Assembly (NCBI GenBank): GCA_934256695.1
Contig: CAKQPE010000030.1
Location: forward strand, 1 to 18,353
Reading direction: 5' to 3'
DNA: 18,353 nucleotides
Source: an uncultured Eubacteriales bacterium
GTDB lineage: Bacteria; Bacillota; Clostridia; Lachnospirales; Anaerotignaceae
Shown in pieces: positions 1 to 7,120 of this stretch. A model generated the notes under the pieces. It saw only the letters and a list, made by a program, of their open reading frames with translations. It did no database searches and was not told the DNA's origin. Each line of letters opens with the position of its first letter. Positions within the stretch are counted from its first letter, which is position 1. The position numbers were made by a program, and so were the translations under genes.

Positions 1-27
1 ATGTGCGGTCTTAAAGAGATTTTTGAA

Positions 28-85
28 GGTGCAGGGAACTTTTTTAAAAAAGTTCCTGCAAACCTCACTTTTCCATTTGGAAAAA
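28..85 (+). repeat. Repeat modules M1 and M2, left copy
   Basis: Two adjacent palindromes. M1 (30-60) is a long hairpin whose arms TGCAGG and CCTGCA enclose AACTTTTTT/AAAAAAGTT, with one bulged G. M2 (69-84) pairs TTTTCCA with TGGAAAA around a 2-nt loop. The same pair of modules recurs in inverted orientation at the far end of the window (18292-18350), including the flanking words GGTGCAGGGAAC and TTAAATTTAAT. No gene is visible in 1-27, so whatever lies upstream of the window is not represented by a recognisable coding end. Function unknown. Confidence 0.85.
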
Positions 86-123
86 CTTAAATTTAATTCT
101 TTTTATTAAAACTTATCAAACTG

Positions 124-214
124 AAAGACCTTGGGATTTCACCCTAAACCCCGAAAATTTTTTGAAAAAAATTTAGTAAAACTTTTGATAAAATGCAATT
201 TCATTGCATTTTTT
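124..214 (+). repeat. Repeat module M3, copy 1
   Basis: M3 begins with AAGACC and holds three hairpins in a row: a G-run/C-run hairpin around TTTCA (131-146), an A/T hairpin (155-174), the linker TAAAACTTTTG, and a hairpin pairing AAAATGCAAT with ATTGCATTTT around TTC (190-212). The last hairpin is followed by extra T residues on the + strand and has an A-run before it, so it could terminate transcription in either direction. That role is an inference; the repetition is directly visible in copies at 2741-2830, 7121-7215, 10921-10984 and 15020-15102. Confidence 0.9.
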
Positions 215-294
215 GTAAATCCATTTGCGATATTTTTAAAGTCTTCCCCTTGGTGGGGAAAAATAACGTAAAATTAATCGAAATTACCTCTCAT

Positions 295-467
295 CCGTTT
301 CGCTTCGCTCAACACCTTCTCCCCGAGGAGAAGGCTTTAAACCCTTCCGTCAAACCTTCGGTTTGCCAACTTCCCTTTCAGGGACGGCTTTCGGGAGTTG
401 GGAAGGCTCACATGAAAGGGAAGCTGTCACGCAGTGGCTGAGGGGTTATGATTTCGGTTCGATAAAT
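295..467 (+). repeat. Repeat modules M5 and M4, copy 1
   Basis: M5 runs from ATCCGTTTCGCTTCGCTC through a hairpin of 8 paired bases (CCTTCTCC 315-322, GGAGAAGG 327-334). M4 follows with a CAAACC-TTC-GGTTTG hairpin (351-365), a CCCTTTCAGGG hairpin, a TTGGGAAGGCT block, a GTCAC-GCA-GTGGC hairpin (426-438) and the end word GAGGGGTTAT. Homology with the inverted copy at 2538-2690 continues to about 467 (ATAAATT). A reading frame of 82 codons at 193-441 runs through these repeats and is not considered a gene. From 468 to 691 the DNA is very AT-rich and I see no supported feature in it. Confidence 0.9.
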
Positions 468-691
468 TTATATTATCTTTTTAGTACGTTTAAAGGGAAC
501 TAAATAAGTAAAAAAATATTGCCATAAAAATTTCAAAATTATTAAAATATTGAGGACATTTGTCCATGACGAGAAGAATTAAGGACTGCTGTTTGTACTG
601 ATTTTTTAGAGATATATGCAAATTTGTGCTTTAAATTACATATTTTAAAAAATTAAAGCCGTTATAGATTATTTGGCATTTTGTTATATTG

Positions 692-720
692 TTGACGTAA
701 ATGGCTTTATGATTTATTAT
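692..720 (+). promoter_or_regulatory. Candidate sigma-A promoter for the ACT/UPF0210 operon
   Basis: TTGACG (692-697) and TATTAT (715-720) are separated by 17 nt, close to the sigma-A consensus. Transcription would begin around 727, leaving a leader of about 50 nt before the ACT-domain gene. No operator or riboswitch was recognised in that leader. Confidence 0.55.
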
Positions 721-774
721 TATAAAAAACCTGTAATGTTATTTAAGATTTTATTAATCGGGAGGAATTTTTAG

Positions 775-1044
775 ATGAACTGTATAATAACTGTTTTGGG
801 CAATGACAAGGTTGGTATTATAGCTAAGGTATGTACTTATCTTTCGGAAAATGGTGTAAATATTCTTGATATTTCACAGACTATTGTTAAAGGCTATTTT
901 AATATGCTTATGATAGCAGATACTGAAAAATCAACTATTACATTTGAAGAACTTGCATTGGGACTTAAAAATCTTGGTGAAGAGCTTGGTGTTCAGATAA
1001 AAATTCAGCAGGAAGCAATTTTCGACTGTATGCACAGAATATAA
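775..1044 (+). CDS. ACT domain-containing protein, UPF0237 family
   Basis: A protein of 89 residues that is essentially one ACT domain (about residues 3-75). The N-terminal strand MNCIITVLGNDKVGIIAKV and the segment ENGVNILDISQTI are the usual first strand, helix and second strand of amino-acid-binding ACT domains of the UPF0237 group, and the C-terminal MHRI ending is also typical of that group. ACT domains commonly bind amino acids and control neighbouring activities, but the ligand here is unknown. The ATG is preceded by CGGGAGG at good spacing. The next gene starts 21 nt after the stop with an almost identical ribosome binding site, so the two are very likely one operon. This pair is conserved in many Firmicutes (known from the families), which suggests a functional partnership. 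Family assignment is firm; function is not known. Confidence 0.93.
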   Translation: MNCIITVLGNDKVGIIAKVCTYLSENGVNILDISQTIVKGYFNMLMIADTEKSTITFEELALGLKNLGEELGVQIKIQQEAIFDCMHRI

Positions 1045-1065
1045 TAATCGGGAGGAAAAATCAGA

Positions 1066-2424
1066 ATGATTTCAAGAGGAGAAATACAGGAAACCAATTC
1101 TATGATTCAGCATATGAATCTTGATGTGCGTACCATTACAATGGGTATAAGCCTTCTTGACTGTGCCGATGCTGACATAGACAGATTTAACGAAAAAATA
1201 TATAACAAAATAACAACAAAAGCAAAAGATCTTGTTAAGGTGGGAAAACAGCTTGAGCTTGAACTTGGTATTCCTATTGTAAATAAGAGAATATCCGTTA
1301 CACCTATTGCCATTGCAGCGGCAGGCTGTAAGACGGATAACTATGTATCTGTAGCAAAGACCCTTGATAAAGCTGCAAAAGAGGTTGGCGTAAACTTCCT
1401 CGGCGGTTTTTCTGCCCTTGTACATAAAGGCTGTACACCAAGTGACAGAAAACTTATTGATTCAATTCCACAGGCTCTTAACGAAACAGACTTCGTATGT
1501 TCTTCCGTAAATGTAGGAACATCGAGAAACGGTATCGACATGGATGTAGTTAAGAGAATGGGACAGGTTATAAAAGAAACTGCTTTCCTTTCAAAAGACA
1601 ATAGCTGCCTTGGCTGTGCGAAACTTGTTGTATTTTGCAATGCCGTTGAGGATAACCCGTTTATGGCAGGTGCTTTCCACGGTGTAGGTGAAAAGGACTG
1701 CGTAATAAACGTAGGTGTAAGTGGCCCTGGTGTTGTTAAAAAAGCTCTTGAAGAAGTAAGAGGTGCAGACTTTGAAACTCTTTGTGAGACAATAAAGAAA
1801 ACTGCATTTAAGATTACACGTGTCGGTCAGCTTGTTGCACAGGAAGCATCAAAGAGACTTGATGTGCCTTTCGGCATAATTGACCTTTCACTTGCTCCTA
1901 CACCTGCTGTAGGTGATTCTATAGCGGAAATATTCCAGGAAATGGGACTTCAGGAGGCAGGTGCTCCGGGAACAACGGCAGCTCTTGCAATGCTTAACGA
2001 CAATGTTAAAAAAGGCGGTGTAATGGCAAGCTCATATGTAGGCGGTTTAAGCGGTGCCTTTATACCTGTAAGTGAAGATAACGGAATGATTGAGGCAGCA
2101 AGAATGGGCTGTCTTACACTTGAAAAATTAGAGGCTATGACTTGTGTATGTTCTGTTGGACTTGATATGATAGCAATACCGGGCGATACATCAGCTGAAA
2201 CAATATCCGGTATCATTGCCGATGAATCTGCAATAGGTATGATAAACAGCAAGACAACAGCCGTAAGACTTATACCTGTAATAGGTAAGGGCGTAGGCGA
2301 AACAGTAGAGTTCGGCGGACTTTTGGGCTATGCACCTATAATGCCTGTAAATAACTACAGCTGCAAGGCATTTATAGACAGGGGCGGAAGAATACCGGCA
2401 CCTATCCATAGCTTTAAGAACTGA
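1066..2424 (+). CDS. UPF0210 / DUF711 (PFL-like) family protein
   Basis: A 452-residue protein with the features of the UPF0210 (DUF711) family: the N-terminal block around TITMGISLLDCAD, the central stretch FCSSVNVGTSRNGIDMDVV, and the glycine/alanine-rich segments DLSLAPTPAVGDSIAEIF and GAPGTTAALAMLNDNVKKGG. The family is often labelled PFL family because its fold resembles pyruvate formate-lyase/ribonucleotide reductase-type barrels, but no glycyl radical motif of a true pyruvate formate-lyase is visible here and no reaction is established that I can name. It is probably cytoplasmic, with no signal peptide or membrane segment. Full length appears intact. It is translated after the ACT-domain gene and ends just before a strong terminator, so the ACT protein may be its regulatory or sensing partner (inference). 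Confidence 0.93.
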   Translation: MISRGEIQETNSMIQHMNLDVRTITMGISLLDCADADIDRFNEKIYNKITTKAKDLVKVGKQLELELGIPIVNKRISVTPIAIAAAGCKTDNYVSVAKTLDKAAKEVGVNFLGGFSALVHKGCTPSDRKLIDSIPQALNETDFVCSSVNVGTSRNGIDMDVVKRMGQVIKETAFLSKDNSCLGCAKLVVFCNAVEDNPFMAGAFHGVGEKDCVINVGVSGPGVVKKALEEVRGADFETLCETIKKTAFKITRVGQLVAQEASKRLDVPFGIIDLSLAPTPAVGDSIAEIFQEMGLQEAGAPGTTAALAMLNDNVKKGGVMASSYVGGLSGAFIPVSEDNGMIEAARMGCLTLEKLEAMTCVCSVGLDMIAIPGDTSAETISGIIADESAIGMINSKTTAVRLIPVIGKGVGETVEFGGLLGYAPIMPVNNYSCKAFIDRGGRIPAPIHSFKN

Positions 2425-2440
2425 TATAAAATTTTTAATA

Positions 2441-2470
2441 AAAATGACTCCGCTGTCGGAGTCATTTTTT
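2441..2470 (+). terminator. Rho-independent terminator of the ACT/UPF0210 operon
   Basis: A perfect 12-bp stem (2441-2452 paired with 2457-2468; core ATGACTCCG/CGGAGTCAT) with a CTGT loop and a run of six T. It lies 17 nt after the stop codon. The A-run on the left arm means it could also act on the opposite strand. Confidence 0.92.
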
Positions 2471-2537
2471 GATATAAAGTTATTTATTAACGGACGACAC
2501 ATTAGCGGTAAATTTATATTTAGTATAGAACAATTTC

Positions 2538-2690
2538 AATTTATGGAACTGAAATAATAACCCCTCAGTCACTGCGTGACAGCTCCCCCCCCTTTCATGG
2601 GAGCCTTCCCAAATCGAAAGCCGTCCCTAAAAGGGAAGGTGGCAAACCGAAGGTTTGACGGAAGGGTTTTAAAGCTTTCCCCACCAAGGG
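2538..2690 (-). repeat. Repeat module M4, copy 2 (inverted)
   Basis: Read on the - strand this matches 340-467 nearly throughout: TTTAAAACCCTTCCGTCAAA, the CAAACC/GGTTTG hairpin (2643-2657, loop GAA on the + strand), GGGACGGCTTTCG, TTGGGAAGGCTC, the GTCAC-TGC-GTGAC hairpin (2568-2580) and CCCCTC at 2561-2566. The M5 hairpin found in copy 1 is absent. An uninterrupted run of C at 2584-2592 is longer than the corresponding run in copy 1. The interval between the M4 and M3 blocks (2691-2740) also carries the word CCACCAAGGG shared, inverted, with CCCTTGGTGG of copy 1. Confidence 0.9.
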
Positions 2691-2740
2691 TAAGGCTTTA
2701 AAACCACACTTTCTCTATATTAGATATAAATTTATTTTTC

Positions 2741-2830
2741 TAAAAATGCAATGAAATTGCATTTTACCAAAAGTTTTACTAAATTTTTTTCAAAAAATTT
2801 TCAGGGTTTGGGGTGAAAACCCAAGGTCTT
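2741..2830 (-). repeat. Repeat module M3, copy 2 (inverted)
   Basis: The reverse complement matches 124-214 closely: the AATGCAAT-GAA-ATTGCATT hairpin, the A/T hairpin at 2780-2799, the G/C hairpin around GGTGAAAACCC, and the terminal GGTCTT. It ends 7 nt beyond the stop codon of the - strand flavin reductase, so the first hairpins transcribed after that gene are those of M3; the ATGCAAT hairpin followed by T residues on the - strand could serve as its terminator (inference). Confidence 0.9.
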
Positions 2831-2837
2831 ACGGTTT

Positions 2838-3446
2838 TTATCTTCTGTTTTTGTTTTTTCTCGGTTTGGTTTTTATTTTGACGCTGTTCTTTTTTACGGA
2901 ATATCCGAAAGTTCCCAACTGTTCTCCCAGACCGAAATATCCTCCGTGGCTGTAGCAGATTGGGTTTGATTTGTTGAAATTAAACTTGCCTGTTTCATCA
3001 ATATATTCGTTGCTTACGTCTACTGCAACAACTTCAGCAAGAAACATATGGTGTGAGCCGAGAGGGATAATTTCCTTCACTTTGCACTCTATGTTTACGG
3101 GGCTTTCGTATATAATAGGTGCTTTTACAGCAGAACCAACAGCGGCACTAAGTCCCGTTTCTGCAAACTTGTCAACATCACGTCCGCTTTTTACACCGCA
3201 GAAATCACAAGCCTTTGCAAGTCTTTTGGTAGTAAGATTTATTACAAATTCACCGGAGTTTTTAATCATTTCATATGAATGTCTTTCGGGACGGACGGAA
3301 ATATATGTCATAGGCGGATTAGTGTTTACTGTGCCTGTCCATGCTATTGTTATTATGTTTTTTTCTCCTTCGGCATCGCCGCAGCTTACCATTACGGCAG
3401 GAACGGGATAAACCATTGTTCCCGGCTTAAAAACTTCTTTAGGCAA
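2838..3446 (-). CDS. Flavin reductase-like FMN-binding protein
   Basis: About 202 residues of the flavin reductase (FlaRed/DIM6-NTAB) family, small cytoplasmic FMN-binding split-barrel proteins that reduce flavin or act as flavoproteins of unassigned substrate. Visible family blocks are the N-terminal GTMVYPVPAVMVSCGD, the core ITIAWTGTVNTNPPMTYISV, the SYEMIKNSGEFVINL segment and LGSHHMFLAEVVAVDV; the SHHMF motif is typical of the flavin site. The C-terminus is a short basic tail (KIKTKPRKNKNRR). A GTG at 3455 gives a slightly longer frame, but it overlaps the AAGGAG site (3455-3460 on this strand); the TTG at 3446 lies 8 nt after AAGGAG and gives the usual start before KEVFKPG. Stands alone, divergent from the methyltransferase gene. 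Family sure, physiological role not. Confidence 0.9.
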   Translation of the reverse strand: MPKEVFKPGTMVYPVPAVMVSCGDAEGEKNIITIAWTGTVNTNPPMTYISVRPERHSYEMIKNSGEFVINLTTKRLAKACDFCGVKSGRDVDKFAETGLSAAVGSAVKAPIIYESPVNIECKVKEIIPLGSHHMFLAEVVAVDVSNEYIDETGKFNFNKSNPICYSHGGYFGLGEQLGTFGYSVKKNSVKIKTKPRKNKNRR

Positions 3447-3489
3447 AAAAATCACTCCTTAAATTTTATTTTTTCTCTGTTTAATGAAT

Positions 3490-3518
3490 ATTTTATTTAA
3501 GGTGAATATGTTTGTAAA
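3490..3518 (-). promoter_or_regulatory. Candidate promoter for the flavin reductase gene
   Basis: On the - strand TTTACA (3518-3513) and TAAAAT (3495-3490) are 17 nt apart, with the ribosome binding site about 30 nt further on. It sits back to back with the candidate promoter for the + strand methyltransferase gene within a 148-bp divergent region. Confidence 0.5.
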
Positions 3519-3530
3519 GATATTTAAATG

Positions 3531-3559
3531 TTGAAAAGAAATGTTTTTTAAAGTAACAT
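3531..3559 (+). promoter_or_regulatory. Candidate promoter for the rRNA methyltransferase gene
   Basis: TTGAAA (3531-3536) and TAACAT (3554-3559) with 17-nt spacing, about 25 nt ahead of the GGAGG site. The -10 hexamer is imperfect. Confidence 0.4.
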
Positions 3560-3594
3560 AGTATAAAAAGAAAAAAGTTTTGGAGGAAACACTA

Positions 3595-4959
3595 TTGGAA
3601 CTTCCTTTGTTTTATACAGAAAAAATGAAAAAACTCCTTAAAGACGAGTTTGAGGACTACATAAAGTCATTTGACGAAAAGGCGGAAAGCGGAATAAGAA
3701 TAAATACTCTTAAAATTTCCGCAGAAGAATTTAAAAATAAAAATATTTTTGAATTAAGGAACGTATCTTGGTGCAAAAACGGTTTTTATTGCAGTGATGA
3801 TGAAAGACCCGCAAAAAACTATCTTTATCATGCAGGATTATTTTATATTCAGGAACCGTCGGCAATGTCTGCCGCAGAGGTTCTGCCTGTTAAAGAAGGC
3901 TATAAGGTTCTTGACCTGTGTGCCGCACCCGGAGGAAAGACAACACAGCTTGCCGCAAGGCTTAAAGGTACGGGAATACTGTTTTCCAACGATATAAGTG
4001 CCGGAAGAACAAAGGCTATTGTAAAAAATACAGAGCTTTTCGGTGTTAAAAACTGCATTATAATGAGTGAAAATCCGGAAAACATAGCAAAGAAGTTTGA
4101 GGGATATTTTGACTCTATATTAGTAGATGCACCTTGCGGCGGAGAAGGAATGTTCCGCAAAAAGCCCGACCTTATAAAGACATATAATAAGGAAATGACG
4201 GATTTTTGCGAAAAGACTCAGAGAGAAATACTTGAAAGTGCCGCGAAAATGCTTAAAAGCGGCGGTCATATGGTTTATTCCACCTGTACTTTTTCTCCCG
4301 AGGAGGACGAAGGCACAATACAGGATTTCCTGTCTAAACACAGCGAATTTGAACTGTGTGACATAGGCGAAGAATTTACTTTTGATTTCGGCAGACCGGA
4401 GTGGGTTGAAAACGGCAGTGAAGAACTTAAAAAGTGCCGCAGAATATGGCCCTATAAACAAAAGGGCGAAGGACATTTTATAACCCTTATGGTAAAAAAA
4501 GGCGAAAGCACAGAGGTTTCGCCAAATGAAGAAAAAAGTGCCGATGAGAAGAAAATAAAGCCGTGTATTGAGTTTATAAAACAAAACTTAAATGTTGATT
4601 TTGACGGAATTTACAAGGAATTGAATTCAAACGTATATCTTCTTCCGAAAGGTTCTCCCGACATGAAGGGATTAAGGATTGTAAGAAGCGGACTTCTCCT
4701 TGGAAAAATAAAGAAAGACCGTTTTGAACCAAGTCAGGCTCTTGCCATGAGTCTGAAAAAGGAAGAAGCTAAAAACAGTGTCGATTTTGAAAAAGATGAT
4801 GAAAGAATAATAAGATATTTAAAAGGCGAAACTGTCGAATATGAAAATGTTAAAGACGGTTGGTGTCTTATATGTGCCGAAGGCTATCCTATAGGCTGGG
4901 CAAAGGCACTTAAAGGCAGACTTAAAAATAAGTATCCGTCCGGCTGGAGGTGGGAATAA
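3595..4959 (+). CDS. RsmF-like (NOL1/NOP2/Sun) rRNA m5C methyltransferase
   Basis: A 454-residue SAM-dependent RNA cytosine-C5 methyltransferase of the RsmB/NOP family, closest in layout to RsmF. Visible: an N-terminal RNA-binding region (1-90), the SAM-binding motif VLDLCAAPGGKTT from residue 105, the DAPCGGEG motif with Cys181, and the YSTCTFSPEED motif with Cys231. In this family the TC-motif cysteine attacks the base and the PC-motif cysteine helps release the product. The C-terminal PUA-like part ends with GYPIGWAKALKGRLKN, as in RsmF proteins. The start is taken as TTG 3595 because GGAGG (3582-3586) lies 8 nt upstream; a TTG at 3580 would place that site inside the gene. The stop overlaps the start of the next gene (TAATG). 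The exact rRNA position modified cannot be read from the sequence. Confidence 0.9.
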   Translation: MELPLFYTEKMKKLLKDEFEDYIKSFDEKAESGIRINTLKISAEEFKNKNIFELRNVSWCKNGFYCSDDERPAKNYLYHAGLFYIQEPSAMSAAEVLPVKEGYKVLDLCAAPGGKTTQLAARLKGTGILFSNDISAGRTKAIVKNTELFGVKNCIIMSENPENIAKKFEGYFDSILVDAPCGGEGMFRKKPDLIKTYNKEMTDFCEKTQREILESAAKMLKSGGHMVYSTCTFSPEEDEGTIQDFLSKHSEFELCDIGEEFTFDFGRPEWVENGSEELKKCRRIWPYKQKGEGHFITLMVKKGESTEVSPNEEKSADEKKIKPCIEFIKQNLNVDFDGIYKELNSNVYLLPKGSPDMKGLRIVRSGLLLGKIKKDRFEPSQALAMSLKKEEAKNSVDFEKDDERIIRYLKGETVEYENVKDGWCLICAEGYPIGWAKALKGRLKNKYPSGWRWE

Positions 4960-6920
4960 TGGCTTTTTTGCCTGTAACATATAAAGAAATGAAGGAAAGA
5001 GGCTGGGAGAGACCTGACTTTGTCTATATCTGCGGTGACGCATATGTTGACCACCCGTCATTCGGTGCGGCTATTATATGCCGTCTTTTGGAAAGCAGAG
5101 GGTACAAGGTCTGTTTTATAGCACAGCCCGACTGGAAAAGTACAGATGATTTTAAACGTTTCGGTGAGCCGAGGTTAGCATTCCTTGTAAGCAGCGGAAA
5201 CATAGATTCAATGGTAAACCACTATACGGTAGCAAAAAAGAAAAGAACCGTTGACCTGTATTCTCCCGGCGGAAAAGCGGGAATGAGACCCGACAGGGCA
5301 GATATTGTATACTGCAACAAAATACGTGAGGTATACAAACACGCAAACATTATAATAGGCGGAATAGAAGCAAGCCTCAGAAGGCTTTCACACTATGACT
5401 ACTGGGACAACAGAGTAAGAAGGTCAATTCTTTTGGATTCGGGAGCAGATCTGCTACTTTATGGAATGGGCGAAAGACAGATTGTTGAGGTTGCAGAAGC
5501 CCTGGAAAGCGGTATACCTGCATCGGAGATTACTTTTGTAAGAGGTACGGTTTACAAAACAAAGGATAAGGACAGAGCTTATGACTACATAAGACTGCCG
5601 GATTTTAACGATGTTAAGGAATCCAAAGAAAAATACTGCGAAAGCTTTATGCTCCAGTATGAAAATACAGATTCCGTAGTGGGAAAAAGCCTTATGGAAA
5701 AGTATGACGAATACTATGTTGTACAAAATCCTCCCGAAAAGCCCCTTACAACACAGGAACTTGACGATGTGTATGCAATGGACTTTATGCGTACTTATCA
5801 CCCAATGTATGAAAAAGACGGCGGAATACCTGCCATAACGGAGGTTAAGTTCAGTATAACAAGCAACAGAGGCTGTTTCGGAAACTGTAATTTCTGTGCA
5901 TTGGCTTTTCATCAGGGACGAGTTGTTTCCTCAAGAAGCCATGAGTCAATAATAGCCGAAGCGGAAAAAATAATAGCCGACAAGGATTTTAAAGGTTATA
6001 TCCATGACGTAGGAGGGCCTACGGCTAATTTCAGAAATCCTGCCTGCAAAAAACAGCTTAAATTCGGTGCCTGCAAGAATAAGCAGTGCCTGTGGCCTAA
6101 GCCTTGCGAAAATTTGGAGGTTAATCATAAGGATTATACTTCGCTTTTGAAAAAGTTAAGGTCAATGAAAGGTGTGAAAAAGGTTTTTGTCCGCTCGGGA
6201 ATACGATACGATTATCTTATATACGACAAAGACGAAACATTCTTCAAAGAACTTTGCAAATACCACATAAGCGGTCAGCTTAAAGTTGCACCGGAACACG
6301 TTGTGCCTGAGGTTCTGGAAAAAATGGGCAAGCCTACAAGAGAGGTATATGACAGGTTTGTGGCAAAGTACGAGAAAATAAACCGTGACCTTGGAATGAA
6401 CCAGTTCCTTGTACCTTATCTTATGAGCAGTCACCCGGGAAGTGATTTAAAGGCGGCAGTTAAGCTTGCGGAATATTTGAGGGATATAGGACATAATCCC
6501 GAACAGGTACAGGACTTTTATCCTACACCTGGAACACTTTCAACGGCAATGTATTATACAGAGACCGACCCAAGAACGGGAGAAAAGGTATATGTGCCTA
6601 AAACTCCACACGAAAAAGCCATGCAGAGGGCTTTAATGCAGTACAGAAACCCCGATAAATACGATTTGGTTCTGGAGGCATTGCAGAAGGCAAAAAGAAC
6701 CGACCTTATAGGCTTTGATTCAAAATGCCTTATAAGGCCGAGAAAGCTTGCTTCCGAAAAAAATCTGGTTTCCAAAAACGCAAACAATAAATCGGTTAAT
6801 AACAAAAACGGAAGTAAAAATAACAAAAACAGTGGTTTTTCGAGAAATAATTCTGCCAAAAACAGCAGTACAAAATCTTCTAAAGGTGCAAGGAATACAA
6901 AATATAAGCACAGTAGGTAA
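4959..6920 (+). CDS. ygiQ: YgiQ family radical SAM protein (UPF0313)
   Basis: A 653-residue UPF0313/YgiQ protein. Order of regions: an N-terminal Rossmann-like part starting FLPVTYKEMKERGWERPDFV (1-290), a radical SAM barrel (about 295-530) with the cluster-binding motif CFGNCNFC (Cys306, Cys310, Cys313), a second cysteine group KFGACKNKQCLWPKPC (about residues 368-383), and the C-terminal family domain with QDFYPTPGTLSTAMYYTE. The three motif cysteines predict a 4Fe-4S cluster and radical SAM chemistry; the substrate is not known to me. The last 50 residues are a Lys/Asn/Ser-rich low-complexity tail. The ATG is chosen over an upstream GTG (4950) because GGAGG sits at 4946-4950, 8 nt ahead; it shares a base with the stop of the methyltransferase gene, so the two are translationally coupled. 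Confidence 0.93.
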   Translation: MAFLPVTYKEMKERGWERPDFVYICGDAYVDHPSFGAAIICRLLESRGYKVCFIAQPDWKSTDDFKRFGEPRLAFLVSSGNIDSMVNHYTVAKKKRTVDLYSPGGKAGMRPDRADIVYCNKIREVYKHANIIIGGIEASLRRLSHYDYWDNRVRRSILLDSGADLLLYGMGERQIVEVAEALESGIPASEITFVRGTVYKTKDKDRAYDYIRLPDFNDVKESKEKYCESFMLQYENTDSVVGKSLMEKYDEYYVVQNPPEKPLTTQELDDVYAMDFMRTYHPMYEKDGGIPAITEVKFSITSNRGCFGNCNFCALAFHQGRVVSSRSHESIIAEAEKIIADKDFKGYIHDVGGPTANFRNPACKKQLKFGACKNKQCLWPKPCENLEVNHKDYTSLLKKLRSMKGVKKVFVRSGIRYDYLIYDKDETFFKELCKYHISGQLKVAPEHVVPEVLEKMGKPTREVYDRFVAKYEKINRDLGMNQFLVPYLMSSHPGSDLKAAVKLAEYLRDIGHNPEQVQDFYPTPGTLSTAMYYTETDPRTGEKVYVPKTPHEKAMQRALMQYRNPDKYDLVLEALQKAKRTDLIGFDSKCLIRPRKLASEKNLVSKNANNKSVNNKNGSKNNKNSGFSRNNSAKNSSTKSSKGARNTKYKHSR

Positions 6921-6931
6921 AAATATGTAAA

Positions 6932-6973
6932 AAATACGGAAAATTTAAAGTAATTTTGTATTTCGGCTTTTTT
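6932..6973 (+). terminator. Possible weak terminator after ygiQ
   Basis: AAATAC (6932-6937) can pair with GTATTT (6958-6963), with AAAATT/AATTTT pairing inside, followed four bases later by a run of six T. The stem is almost all A/T, so this is a weak call; the hairpin-rich repeat at 7001-7215 may do the work instead. Confidence 0.3.
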
Positions 6974-7000
6974 AATTGAGAAAAATCCTATATAATAATT

Positions 7001-7107
7001 AAGACCGTGGACTCTGTCCACACCTGCAATCCTTCTTGGTCAGGAAATTTGCTTCGCAAATCAGGCTCCGCCTGCCGCATTTATCTTTGCGGTTCCCTAA
7101 AGGATTG
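7001..7107. repeat. Multi-hairpin repeat block next to M3 copy 3
   Basis: Begins with AAGACC, the same terminal word as M3. It contains a GTGGAC-TCT-GTCCAC hairpin (7007-7021), then an outer stem CAATCCTT (7027-7034) pairing perfectly with AAGGATTG (7100-7107) that encloses three further hairpins: ATTTGC-TTC-GCAAAT (7047-7061), CAGGC-TCC-GCCTG (7062-7074) and CCGCA/TGCGG (7075-7092). As single-stranded DNA or RNA it would fold as a multi-branched structure. No reading frame, transposase or known RNA family was recognised. Confidence 0.75.
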
Positions 7108-7120
7108 ACCTAAACTTTAA

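Noticed and set aside
193..441. Open reading frame of 82 codons in the left repeat cluster
   Set aside because: It runs through M3, M5 and M4 hairpin repeats, has no ribosome binding site, and its sequence is only the translation of palindromes that recur elsewhere in inverted form.
566..601. Eleven-codon frame (MTRRIKDCCLY) after a GAGGAC site and a GGACATTTGTCC palindrome
   Set aside because: Too short, no conserved context, and the start lies against the palindrome; chance is the simplest explanation.
3900..4584. Antisense reading frames across the methyltransferase, YgiQ and other genes
   Set aside because: They lie opposite well-supported genes, lack ribosome sites and have no recognisable domains.
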